Shown here: positions 1 to 7,460 of the stretch, piece by piece | Layout of the letters: each line of letters opens with the position of its first letter | How positions within the stretch are numbered: position 1 is the first letter of the stretch | Assembly: GCF_000208925.1 (NCBI RefSeq) | Contig: NW_001914985.1 | Coordinates: forward strand, 14,188-46,906 | Length of the DNA stretch: 32,719 nucleotides | From: Entamoeba histolytica HM-1:IMSS | Lineage: Eukaryota > Evosea > Mastigamoebida > Endamoebidae | Direction of reading: 5' to 3' | Notes under the pieces: model-generated | The model's input: only the letters and a program-made list of their open reading frames with translations | Databases searched by the model: none | What the model was told of the DNA's origin: nothing | Made by a program: the position numbers and the translations under genes

Positions 1-149
1 TTTCCCATTTTTGCACTTATTTGTGTTGATAATCCTCTCAAAGCCAGAATAAAACAAAGAGAAACAATAATATTCCCAACTGAAACAAAATTATTTATAA
101 TCTTCATATAATTGAACACTTCTTCTTCAATACTAGAACTTGTGCTCAT
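1..149 (-). CDS. Partial 5' end of unrecognised membrane protein gene
   Basis: An open frame starts at an ATG (complement of 147-149) and runs off the left edge with no stop. It encodes about 49 residues. The N-terminus is acidic and serine-rich (MSTSSSIEEEVFNYMK). It is followed by a hydrophobic run, about residues 20-38 (VSVGNIIVSLCFILAL), that looks like a first membrane span, and then by a basic stretch. Support comes from the open frame, the sensible protein composition and a perfect Entamoeba TATA-like box 35 nt upstream (184-193). The family is not recognisable from this much sequence; a multi-span membrane protein is an inference only. Confidence 0.55.
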   Translation of the reverse strand, partial: MSTSSSIEEEVFNYMKIINNFVSVGNIIVSLCFILALRGLSTQISAKMG

Positions 150-798
150 TTATTTAGAATGTTATTATCTATTTTTTTTTTCTCTTTAAATACTCTTCTC
201 CTCTTTAGACTCGTTCTCTTTTCATCTAATGAATTTCAATTGAAATCGAATTCATTCATTCATATCATTTCGAATATCGTATGTATCGAATATCTTTCCT
301 TCATTTCTATAAATATTTCACTAATAAATCTTTAAAACTCCAATTTTTGAATGGTTTAAACTATTAACTTTGGTCATTTCATCTCAAATTCAATCTTTTA
401 ACGACCTCTTGTTATTAATAACTGCCCTAATTATTCCTTCAAGACAGTATTTTTTTTAACTCTTATCAAGAATCTATTCTTAACAAATTCCATTGAACTT
501 TCACTTTTTGTTTTCTTTGAATTATGTTTTTTTTATTGAAGTTTTTCTTTCCATTAAATAACTTCATCCCATTTTTTGTCTTTCTTTGATTTTATTTTAT
601 TTTCATTTGATTTTTTATTAATTTTCTTTGTAATAAACATTAATTCTTGATACATTTATCAATTAATTTTATATTTTTTTGTTTGTTTAGTTAAATCAAT
701 TAAAATACTTTTGAAGTTAATGACGATGAATGAGAAACATTTGTTTTGATAAAAAACAGAAAAGAGAATCACTAGAAAAAAGTAAAAGAATAAAAAAA
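150..798. other. Intergenic, T-rich, no gene seen
   Basis: This stretch lies upstream of the left-edge gene and downstream of the kinase, both on the minus strand. It is T-rich on the plus strand with no credible ORF. The only structure noted is the 9-bp direct repeat TCGAATATC at 270-278 and 286-294, about 120-145 nt upstream of the left-edge gene, with a related ATCGAATTC nearby. A regulatory role is possible but unsupported. Confidence 0.5.
184..193 (-). promoter_or_regulatory. TATA-like box of the left-edge gene
   Basis: The complement reads GTATTTAAAG, an exact match to the published Entamoeba TATA-like consensus GTATTTAAA(G/C). It lies 35 nt upstream of the ATG at 149, which fits the very short 5' UTRs of this genus. 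Confidence 0.65.
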
Positions 799-1989
799 TT
801 AGAATTTAATGGATTGGAATTGGTTAATCACTTCATCAATTGATGGACGTTCATCTTTGTCTTGTTGCCAACATTGTTTTATAATTGAGGCTATTTGTTC
901 ATTAAAATCAGGATCGAAATTAGGACGTTTTCCTTTTGCTACTTGGACAGCAGCGTCCCAACCATTAACAAATGGTTTATCTTGATAGATTTCATGTTGT
1001 TGAAAGATTTCTAATAAACACATTCCAAGAGAATAAATATCAGAAGATTTAGTAGGTTCTTTTCCTTTAAGAACTTCAGGTGCTTGGAAAATAGCAACAG
1101 AAATCATTTCATCATCAGTGATAATATCTGAAGAAACTCCTGTTATTTGTTGAATATTCCAATAATCAGATAATTTACATATAACATCATCTTTTTTATT
1201 TAATGAAAAAACTAATAAATTTTGAGGTTTAATATCTCCATGAACTTTATTGTTATCATGTAAATATTTGATTGCTGTCATTACATCACTAAATGCTTTT
1301 TTAATCCATTTTATTGGTAAGTCTTCTCTACGATAACAAGTAGCAATATTTCCAAATTTTGCATATTCAATAATAAATGCTTCTCTTCCAGGAGCTACTG
1401 TTGCACCAATAACTTTAATAAGTTGTGGACATTGAATATCAGCTAATTCTTTTGCTGCTTTAGCAAACATTTCACGTGCTTCACTACTCCAGTCTATATT
1501 GAAATGTTTCATAATAACATCTTTTCCATTAAATAAAGCGGTAGATACTTCTCCTGAATTAGTTGTTTTAATAGTATCAAATTTAGTGATTGTTTCAACG
1601 TCAAAAACAACACTTTCTTGAGCAATAATACCGAATTTAATTTGGGTTGTGAATTGAGGTGCTTGTTTATCTACACTTTCACCTTCACTACAACATAACT
1701 TAATTGGTAAATAATTTTTTGTTGAACATAAAAATTTAAGAGTTATTCCAATACTTACACCAGTGTGTGGTCCAAGAATTGCACGTGTTGGTTCTGCTAT
1801 TAATGTGTATTGATGATTAGGCCAATCTAAAATAAAAGCATATTCAAAATCTGTTGGATTAGACACATAAATCTCATCATAAAATTCTTCAAATAATGGA
1901 AGTTCAATTTTCTTTTGATTACATGTAATGACATATTTGCTAACGTTTAATGGAAAGGAATTATTTGGTCGTCTAAAGAATGAGAACAT
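799..1989 (-). CDS. Protein kinase, TKL-like, with MSP/Ig-like N-terminal domain
   Basis: This is a 396-residue protein. Residues about 20-130 form a beta-rich domain resembling the segment that precedes the kinase in Entamoeba transmembrane receptor kinases, but no signal peptide or membrane span is present, so it is probably cytosolic. The kinase domain covers about 135-392. Visible motifs are the VAIK lysine K161 (VIMK), catalytic loop HGDIKPQN at 250-257 with D252, K254 and N257, APE at 303-305, the helix F aspartate D317 (SDIYSLG), and R381 near the end. The DFG motif is replaced by DYW (275-277) and HRD by HGD; the glycine-rich loop is weak. Metal- and ATP-binding acidic residues remain, so activity is possible but unproven. 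The ATG at 1989 is preceded by an AAAGAACTT box. Substrate and pathway are unknown. Confidence 0.85.
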   Translation of the reverse strand: MFSFFRRPNNSFPLNVSKYVITCNQKKIELPLFEEFYDEIYVSNPTDFEYAFILDWPNHQYTLIAEPTRAILGPHTGVSIGITLKFLCSTKNYLPIKLCCSEGESVDKQAPQFTTQIKFGIIAQESVVFDVETITKFDTIKTTNSGEVSTALFNGKDVIMKHFNIDWSSEAREMFAKAAKELADIQCPQLIKVIGATVAPGREAFIIEYAKFGNIATCYRREDLPIKWIKKAFSDVMTAIKYLHDNNKVHGDIKPQNLLVFSLNKKDDVICKLSDYWNIQQITGVSSDIITDDEMISVAIFQAPEVLKGKEPTKSSDIYSLGMCLLEIFQQHEIYQDKPFVNGWDAAVQVAKGKRPNFDPDFNEQIASIIKQCWQQDKDERPSIDEVINQFQSIKF

Positions 1990-2031
1990 TTCAATTTACT
2001 AAAAATTTCAAATTTTAAGTTTTTTCTTTTT

Positions 2032-2044
2032 TTTAAAGTTCTTT
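2032..2044 (-). promoter_or_regulatory. GAAC-like box upstream of kinase
   Basis: The complement reads AAAGAACTTTAAA, 43-55 nt upstream of the kinase ATG. The AGAACT core recurs just upstream of several genes in this window and resembles the Entamoeba GAAC core-promoter element (AATGAACT). Assignment rests on position and recurrence. Confidence 0.4.
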
Positions 2045-2112
2045 CATTTTTATATTTTTTTGTAATTTTTTTTTAAATGTTTATTTAATGTGTCTTGAAT
2101 TTATGTATTTAA

Positions 2113-2193
2113 ATGTTATTATCAAAGACTGATTCTTCTATCTTTAAAGAAGAAGAACTAAAATTACTTAAAGAAATTATTAAATGGCAATGA
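2113..2193 (+). pseudogene. Possible relic coding fragment
   Basis: A 26-codon ATG frame translates to a protein-like start (LLSKTDSSIFKEEELKLLK, then EIIKW), then a TGA. Reading beyond the stop in the same frame remains partly protein-like up to a TAG near 2275. The E/K-rich segment ending in IIKW resembles the stretch just before the TLDc core in Entamoeba TLDc-like proteins, but this is a weak similarity judged by eye. It could equally be a chance short ORF. Confidence 0.2.
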
Positions 2194-2655
2194 TCCATTG
2201 GAACTAATAAAGTAATTGGGAGAATTGAATATTTAACAAAAAGAAATATAAAAAGTATATTGTTCAATAAGGGTTAGAGATTCTATCATATTTTTCTCTA
2301 ATTAATGAATGTGGTAATTTTCTTCTTTAAAGAAAGAAAAAAAAAATTGAAAAGAATTTTCAATCAGTTATGTCATAAAATGAAGATTAAAAAGATGTTT
2401 TTGTAACAAAAAGTGTTTATTTTTTAAAAAGAATAACATAATAAGAAATTGAGTAAAGTTGTTGTTTTATAAAAGAAAAAATACAATAGACTTTAATTTT
2501 TTAATTTAAATGAATGAAAGGGATTAGATAAATAATAAAATTCCATTTCAAGTATTTCAATTAATTAAAATCATATAATTAGTTATACTTAATGTAAAGA
2601 CTAAGACTATCTATTAGAATAGACAGAAATTGAAAAATTGTGATTAAAAAAAAAG

Positions 2656-2675
2656 TAATATTATAATTAATTAAA
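2656..2675. repeat. Target-site duplication, left copy
   Basis: The 20-bp sequence taatattataattaattaaa is repeated exactly at 3179-3198. The two copies bracket a 503-bp insert that encodes the C-terminus of a retrotransposon protein. The bases outside the repeats differ on both sides. Confidence 0.85.
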
Positions 2676-3178
2676 AAAAAAAAAAAAAGGTCAATTATTA
2701 AATATATCCTCAATTGGATTTTCTTCATATTGAGAAGTGATTATTTCAGTTTCTTCAATATACTCTATTGTTGTAATAGAGTTCATTTCTGACATGCTCG
2801 CATTAGATTGTTCTTCTTCTAATGTGCTGCCAGAATTTCCTGTATAAAACATTAAGTCTTTCATATTTTTTATTATTATTGTTCGTAGGATTTTGGGGAA
2901 GTGTAATTGTAATTTTAGTGTTTTTAATCTTCTTGCTGATTCTTTATGTATTAATCCATTTATTGATAATATTACAGGTATTATTTCTACATATATTAAT
3001 TCTCTATTGTTTCTTAATTTCTCTTGTAATTCTTTGTATTTATTTATTTTATGAATATAATTTAATTCTAAATTATTATCTTGACATATAGCTACATCTA
3101 TAATATATCCTTTCTTTTCTTTCATATTTTGATAATATATATCTGGTCTTCTAGCATGGAAAGAATGGTCACTAACCA
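2676..3178 (-). mobile_element. 5'-truncated non-LTR retrotransposon (LINE) insertion
   Basis: This 503-bp insert lies between two perfect 20-bp direct repeats. On the minus strand it begins abruptly inside coding sequence (TGGTTAGTGACC...), carries the last ~160 codons of a LINE polyprotein, and ends a few bases after the stop in a run of about 13-16 T. A 5' truncation, a homopolymeric 3' tail and a target-site duplication are the hallmarks of target-primed reverse transcription. The exact duplication and intact reading frame suggest a recent insertion. Entamoeba LINEs of the R4/REL-endonuclease clade are the likely source; the subfamily cannot be assigned by eye. Confidence 0.85.
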
Positions 3179-3179
3179 T
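2691..3179 (-). pseudogene. Truncated LINE protein: REL-type endonuclease C-terminus
   Basis: This is a 162-codon frame inside the insertion. Residues 10-28 contain R-R-P-D followed by 14 residues and then D (P12, D13, D28), the PDX12-14D signature of the restriction-enzyme-like endonuclease of R2/R4-type LINEs. A downstream KINKYKEL helix is also shared with that family, as is the later VIPVILSINGLIHKES-like segment. The reverse transcriptase, zinc-knuckle and N-terminal parts are absent, so the fragment cannot mobilise itself. The ATG at 3177-3179 straddles the insertion junction: its A comes from the target duplication, so it is an accidental start. The frame extends another 26 codons upstream into host flanking DNA, which is not part of the element. 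Confidence 0.8.
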
Positions 3180-3198
3180 AATATTATAATTAATTAAA
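3179..3198. repeat. Target-site duplication, right copy
   Basis: This is the exact 20-bp copy of 2656-2675, at the 5' boundary of the truncated LINE. It supports a single insertion event. Confidence 0.85.
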
Positions 3199-3500
3199 TG
3201 AAAATAAAAAATTAGAAATAAATGATTAATATAAACAATTATCATTTTTTTATTCAAAGTATTTGAAGATATTCAAAAATAATTTTTAAGAAAATATCAT
3301 TTTCTTTTTCAAAAAATAATCAATTTCAATAATAATTTATTCCTCAAAATATTGTTTTATAAATTCTAAAAACATTAAAAACATTATTTCATAGATATTT
3401 TAATGATTCAATAGATAAAAAGGAATGTGTTTATTTTGATAAAACATAAGTATTTTTAAAAACAAAAAATCTTTTATTTTTTATTATTTTGTTTTTTTAA

Positions 3501-3701
3501 ATCCCCTTCAAATTTTTATTATTTGAAATTCTTTCAAGAAATAAATTAAATACAAATTCTTTGGGAATATATACAAATGGGGATATGATAATTTCTTGTA
3601 TTTAAGGAGATTTTATTGTTTCAATTCTTCAAATTGGAACATTAAGAAAAAAAAATAAAAAGAATGTATTTAAAATACTCAATCAAAAGAATTTATTGTA
3701 A
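3501..3701 (+). pseudogene. Relic coding fragment with one in-frame stop
   Basis: Sixty-six codons read as a plausible protein (for example NSLGIYTNGDMIIS ... GDFIVSILQIGTLRKK ... NVFKILNQ), interrupted by a single TAA at 3603-3605 and ended by TAA at 3699-3701. The composition (G, D, C, mixed hydrophobics) is unlike surrounding spacer DNA. No start codon is evident and the family is not recognised. It probably belongs to the same decayed region as the next relic. Confidence 0.3.
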
Positions 3702-3717
3702 TGTCTTGAATAAGAAA

Positions 3718-3960
3718 ATGGTTTTATTATTCTTAATTTTAGTATCAGTAAACTAATACTTATCATCAAATAGTACTGTTATTGTTGATGAACAGTAGAA
3801 ACCATTTAATTAACTAAATACAATGAATCTTAAATAGATGTATCTTCCTGAAGGTTATTACCAAAAACTACATCTGAGTTTGTTCTTCTTTCTCAAAAAT
3901 GGTTTATATGTGAAAACCTTTATAAACAATATGTTGTGGCAATTTTTATTAACTACATAA
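3718..3960 (+). pseudogene. Decayed gene for a secreted-type protein
   Basis: An ATG at 3718 begins a signal-peptide-like stretch (MVLLFLILVSVN). The same frame then runs with protein-like composition (YLSSNSTVIVDE, MYLPEGYYQK) through four stops at 3754, 3796, 3811 and 3835. All are TAA or TAG, and each could arise from CAA or CAG by one C-to-T change. After about 3850 a second frame is also open to about 4036 (it includes SEFVLLSQKWFICENL), which suggests an additional frameshift. Family unknown. This is judged by eye and could be over-reading of AT-rich DNA. Confidence 0.35.
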
Positions 3961-4280
3961 ACAAAGTAAAATTACAAATAACTTCAAAACTTTTGAAAGA
4001 ATTGTATTTAGATAATTTCAATGTTTTTATTTGAAGATTTAAAATAATTTAAAATAATTTAAAATAATAACATTATCATTACTAAACCATTATTCAACCA
4101 TAATAATATTTTCATATAATCACTTTTTGATAAAATAATAAAAGAAAAAATAAAAATGTACGATGACGACACAATAGTGCGACAGAATGAGATGTGTTGA
4201 AGTTATGCACCAGACTTTCAGAGTACTTTTTATTAAATAAATAATTAATTAAAAAAAAAAACAAAGTAACAAACAAAATA

Positions 4281-4289
4281 GAGAACTTT
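4281..4289 (+). promoter_or_regulatory. GAAC-like box upstream of membrane protein gene
   Basis: GAGAACTTT lies 28 nt before the ATG at 4317. It has the AGAACTT core seen upstream of other genes in this window. Confidence 0.35.
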
Positions 4290-4316
4290 CATTTCTTATA
4301 AAACTAACTGAGGATA

Positions 4317-5357
4317 ATGATTATTCTATTAGTTATTGGAATATATGGATGGATTGTAAATAGTAAAACAGTTGTTTGTACAGTAAAATCAAGTATTAAT
4401 AATCAACCTATAATTTATGGAAATGATTCTACTATTTATGTTGAACCAAATTGTCCCCATAAAGGAGGAGATATGGATCTTTCAAGTTTAAATGGAGATA
4501 GTACGTTCTATTTGACGGGAGAATATAATACAATTACAACACCATCACATCAATTTACAGTTCAACGGTTAATATTAACAGATATTCAAATTAATAATTT
4601 AATTATTGGAAGAGTTAATATAACGATTTCAGAAGAAAGTCAAATTCATAAAATTGATAATATTCACTCAACCATTAATTTATGTCAAACATTATGGATT
4701 TCTTCATTATCAAAAAAGGCATTTCAAATATCAGTACTTCAATCATTTTCTCAACATTTTAAAGTTATTATAAGAAATATTGATTTAACAATAACCAAAT
4801 TACTAATTGAAAACGACGCAACAATTGTTTTATTAAATAAAGCTAATGTATTGATAACAGACCCAACTTTTCTAAGTGACATTTTTTTAGAATTTCATTC
4901 AGGCTCAACAATGCAATTTTGGCTTGATGTTCATTTAAATAATACTATCATTTCATTTGAAGAAGAAAAATCATTAAGAACATCTTCTACATTATATCTT
5001 AGTGGATTAACAAGTATTTTATTTAATATTCCTTTAATACCAAAATGTAATTCAAAGTATGAATTATTTGGTGGACAAGTTATTTATAATAAAGATATTA
5101 CTAAAGTTAAAATAAATGAAGAAGATGTAAGTTATCAAATTCAAGATGATATAATTGTTCATTACCCTTGTCCAATACCTGACTTATATATTTATTTAAT
5201 TATTGCTTGTTGTGGTCTAGTGATTTTTATTCTTGGTTTAATATTAATTGCAATAATTATGAAATTCGCTATTATCCCACAACTCCAACGTAAATTAAAA
5301 AATGCACATGATATTATGGAAACATCTTCATTATTACAAAAACATAGTAGTAATTAA
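4317..5357 (+). CDS. Type I single-pass surface protein, unrecognised
   Basis: This is a 346-residue protein. Residues 1-16 are a signal peptide (MIILLVIGIYGWIVNS). A roughly 270-residue extracellular part follows, rich in short beta-strand-like segments and N-glycosylation sequons (NDS, NIT, NNT). The pattern of repeated T/I/L-rich strands suggests a beta-helix or beta-solenoid fold. One membrane span lies at about 290-314 (YLIIACCGLVIFILGLILIAI), followed by a 32-residue basic and serine-rich cytosolic tail. Six or more cysteines are scattered through the ectodomain. This layout fits a surface or endomembrane protein. No named family is recognised and function is unknown. The start ATG directly precedes the signal peptide. 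Confidence 0.75.
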   Translation: MIILLVIGIYGWIVNSKTVVCTVKSSINNQPIIYGNDSTIYVEPNCPHKGGDMDLSSLNGDSTFYLTGEYNTITTPSHQFTVQRLILTDIQINNLIIGRVNITISEESQIHKIDNIHSTINLCQTLWISSLSKKAFQISVLQSFSQHFKVIIRNIDLTITKLLIENDATIVLLNKANVLITDPTFLSDIFLEFHSGSTMQFWLDVHLNNTIISFEEEKSLRTSSTLYLSGLTSILFNIPLIPKCNSKYELFGGQVIYNKDITKVKINEEDVSYQIQDDIIVHYPCPIPDLYIYLIIACCGLVIFILGLILIAIIMKFAIIPQLQRKLKNAHDIMETSSLLQKHSSN

Positions 5358-5416
5358 TTTTCTTTTTTATATATTTTTTAGGGTTTATTTATCTTTAAAT
5401 CCATTTAATTTATTGA

Positions 5417-6457
5417 ATGGAATTACCTTCAATTGTTGATAATTTAAAATTTATGATTATTCAATTTAATGAAATTAAATCTTCTTTAATTTCTTTACAT
5501 AAGCAAAATGTATTTGATAATAATATTTCTTTTGATTTTCTTCATTTAACAAAAAAAATAAGTGATGAAAATTTTTATGAAATACGTGAAGAATTTGATA
5601 ATGCTGCAATAAACTTTGATCAATATCGAAATTCAATTTTTATAATTGAAAAACATATTACTGATTGTTTTTATGCTATTGAAGATATTCAAAAAGAAAT
5701 TGAAATTGAAAATAATAAATTAACTGAAATTGGAGAAAAATTAGATCAATATGAAGAAATATTAAATAAAAAATATAAAGAATTAAATAAACCGAGTGAA
5801 TTACAAATTATTACAAATTCATCTTCTCAAAGTATTAATTCTCATCAAAAAAAAATTACAAAAACAATTAAAAATCAACAAAAAATTATAAGAAGTGATG
5901 GAAATCAAATTATGAATGATAAAGATAAAGAAGATATTGAATTATTAAATACAAATAAAAAAGTATTACTTCAATGGTGTAATGGGAAATCCTTATCAAT
6001 TCGTTATGACTCAAAATATGATGGAGAATCTCAAAAAGATTTTATTAAATATATTAAAGGATATGGAAATATTTATTTAATTTTATTTGATCAAAATATG
6101 AATGTATTTGGTTGTTTTATTCATTCTCCAATTTTAATAACAAATAAACCTGTTGTTGATATTTTTGGATTTATTTTTGAAATAGCAAAAGAAGGAACTA
6201 TTCACTTAAAAAAATGTAATAAAAGAAAAGATGTTATTTCTTCAATTACTCTTTTTGAAGATAATTGTAATCAAGCAAATTCACTACTTTATATTGGCAA
6301 AGACCAATCAACTGGAATGTTAATATTAAAACCTTTTATACAAAATGGAATGATTAAACAAATTTATAAATCTTATTCAACATCTAACTCTCTTGTTTTT
6401 AATTCTATTCAACGATTTGAAACTAGAAGAATTGTTTTATTAGAAATTGATTTTTAA
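5417..6457 (+). CDS. TLDc-like domain protein with N-terminal coiled coil
   Basis: This is a 346-residue protein. Residues about 20-130 are helical, with a clear coiled coil at about 85-125 (E/K/I/N-rich heptads), then a polar N/S/Q/K linker to about 170. From about 178 the sequence LLQWCNGKSLSIRYDSKYDG, followed by an F...K..G..NIYLILFD..MNVFGCFI pattern, matches the TLDc-like domain family that is greatly expanded in Entamoeba. No catalytic residues are known for TLDc domains; in other eukaryotes they occur in oxidation-resistance proteins and V-ATPase regulators. The gene starts 59 bp after the preceding membrane protein gene, a tight tandem spacing but not evidence of co-transcription. 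Function is unknown. Confidence 0.75.
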   Translation: MELPSIVDNLKFMIIQFNEIKSSLISLHKQNVFDNNISFDFLHLTKKISDENFYEIREEFDNAAINFDQYRNSIFIIEKHITDCFYAIEDIQKEIEIENNKLTEIGEKLDQYEEILNKKYKELNKPSELQIITNSSSQSINSHQKKITKTIKNQQKIIRSDGNQIMNDKDKEDIELLNTNKKVLLQWCNGKSLSIRYDSKYDGESQKDFIKYIKGYGNIYLILFDQNMNVFGCFIHSPILITNKPVVDIFGFIFEIAKEGTIHLKKCNKRKDVISSITLFEDNCNQANSLLYIGKDQSTGMLILKPFIQNGMIKQIYKSYSTSNSLVFNSIQRFETRRIVLLEIDF

Positions 6458-6771
6458 TTTATTGTTATTTCTCTATTTCTTTTATGTTTTTTTTTGTCTT
6501 TCATTTGTTATATTATTCCTCTAAAATCAATAAAACTTTGTTCAGTCTAATTATTTATAGTCAGAAATTTTATGTTTTTCATTAATAAAAATTATTTGTT
6601 ATTTATTCAATTTATTTATTCTAAATTAAAATTGTTATTTAAATAATATAAACTAGTAGATATTAGTTTATAAACTATAAATATAATAATTATGAAAATA
6701 GAAAAAGATATTATATTTTAATACTTTTATTAAAATTACTAAAAGAACTAAAAAGAACTTAAAAATAGTAA
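6458..6771. other. Intergenic region with cyclophilin promoter
   Basis: This 314-bp AT-rich spacer has no gene. It contains a perfect 14-bp palindrome TAGTTTATAAACTA at 6664-6677 and two tandem copies of AAAAGAACT at 6741-6749 and 6751-6759, immediately upstream of the cyclophilin gene. Confidence 0.5.
6741..6759 (+). promoter_or_regulatory. Tandem GAAC-like boxes of cyclophilin gene
   Basis: AAAAGAACT occurs twice with a 10-bp period, the second copy ending 12 nt before the ATG at 6772. The same nonamer precedes both Rab genes in the window. Confidence 0.45.
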
Positions 6772-7356
6772 ATGCAAATTCAATTATTGTTCGTTATCAT
6801 TGCCATTGCTATGGCTCATGGACCAAAAGTTACTAATCGAGTTTATTTCGATGTTATAATTGGAGATGAAGAAAAGCCAAGCAGAATTGTTATGGATCTT
6901 TTTGGTAAAACTGTTCCAAAGACAGTAGAAAACTTTAGAGCATTATGTACAGGTGAGAAAGGAATGGGAAAATCAGGTAAACCACTTCATTATAAAGGAT
7001 CAATTTTCCATAGAGTTATTCCAGGATTTATGATTCAAGGAGGTGATTTTACTCGTTTTGATGGAACTGGAGGAGAATCAATCTATGGTGCTAAATTCGA
7101 AGATGAAAACTTTAAATTGAGACACACCAAGAAAGGTATTCTTTCTATGGCTAATGCTGGTAAAGACACTAATGGTTCTCAATTCTTTATTACACTTGTT
7201 CCAACTGCTTGGTTAGATGGCAGACATGTTGTATTTGGAGAAGTTTCAGAAGGACTTGATGTAGTTGATAGAATTGCTGCTGTCGGATCACAATCAGGAA
7301 AAACATCAAAGAGAGTAACAATTGTTGATTCTGGAGAATTACCAATGCAAGAATAA
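6772..7356 (+). CDS. Secretory-pathway cyclophilin (peptidyl-prolyl cis-trans isomerase)
   Basis: This 194-residue protein begins with a signal peptide at about 1-16 ([16 protein letters not shown]), then a complete cyclophilin domain at about 22-192. It should catalyse cis-trans isomerisation of X-Pro bonds in proteins of the ER or secretory route, like cyclophilin B. Active-site residues are all visible: F79-H80-R81 in [16 protein letters not shown]89, the [17 protein letters not shown] segment, and W147 in [13 protein letters not shown]81 is the equivalent of human CypA R55. W147 is the equivalent of W121, so cyclosporin A binding is expected from family knowledge. There is no ER-retention tail of the KDEL type at the C-terminus (PMQE), so secretion is possible. 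Confidence 0.95.
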   Translation: MQIQLLFVIIAIAMAHGPKVTNRVYFDVIIGDEEKPSRIVMDLFGKTVPKTVENFRALCTGEKGMGKSGKPLHYKGSIFHRVIPGFMIQGGDFTRFDGTGGESIYGAKFEDENFKLRHTKKGILSMANAGKDTNGSQFFITLVPTAWLDGRHVVFGEVSEGLDVVDRIAAVGSQSGKTSKRVTIVDSGELPMQE

Positions 7357-7431
7357 TTGATTTCATTATAATAATATTCATTTATTTTGGTTTTTTATAA
7401 TAATTCACAAATGAGAATAAAAAAGGGTGTA

Positions 7432-7440
7432 AAAAGAACT
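7432..7440 (+). promoter_or_regulatory. GAAC-like box of first Rab gene
   Basis: AAAAGAACT lies 20 nt before the ATG at 7461, followed by an AATAAATAATAAATAA leader that is nearly the same as in front of the second Rab gene (23474-23498). Confidence 0.45.
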
Positions 7441-7460
7441 AATAAATAATAAATAATAGA

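Larger units (their letters stand above)
3199..4316. other. Gene-poor region with relics and short repeats
   Basis: Apart from the two relics at 3501-3701 and 3718-3960 there is no gene. It contains three tandem copies of a 10-bp unit (tttaaaataa, 4038-4067). It also has a small GC-rich island at 4161-4220 (26 of 60 bases G or C, three CpG), which contrasts with its AT-rich surroundings. A 14-codon ATG frame ending in TGA (4156-4200) lies in that island. Confidence 0.5.

Noticed and set aside
2105..2113. GTATTTAAA on the plus strand
   Set aside because: It is an exact TATA-like match, but no functional gene lies downstream, only a 26-codon possible relic starting at its last base.
2822..3091. 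Plus-strand 89-codon frame
   Set aside because: It is antisense to the LINE endonuclease frame, hydrophobic and low-complexity.
3666..3674. GTATTTAAA, possible TATA box of the relic at 3718
   Set aside because: It falls inside the other relic frame (codons for VFK), so it may be coding sequence by chance; not listed as a promoter.
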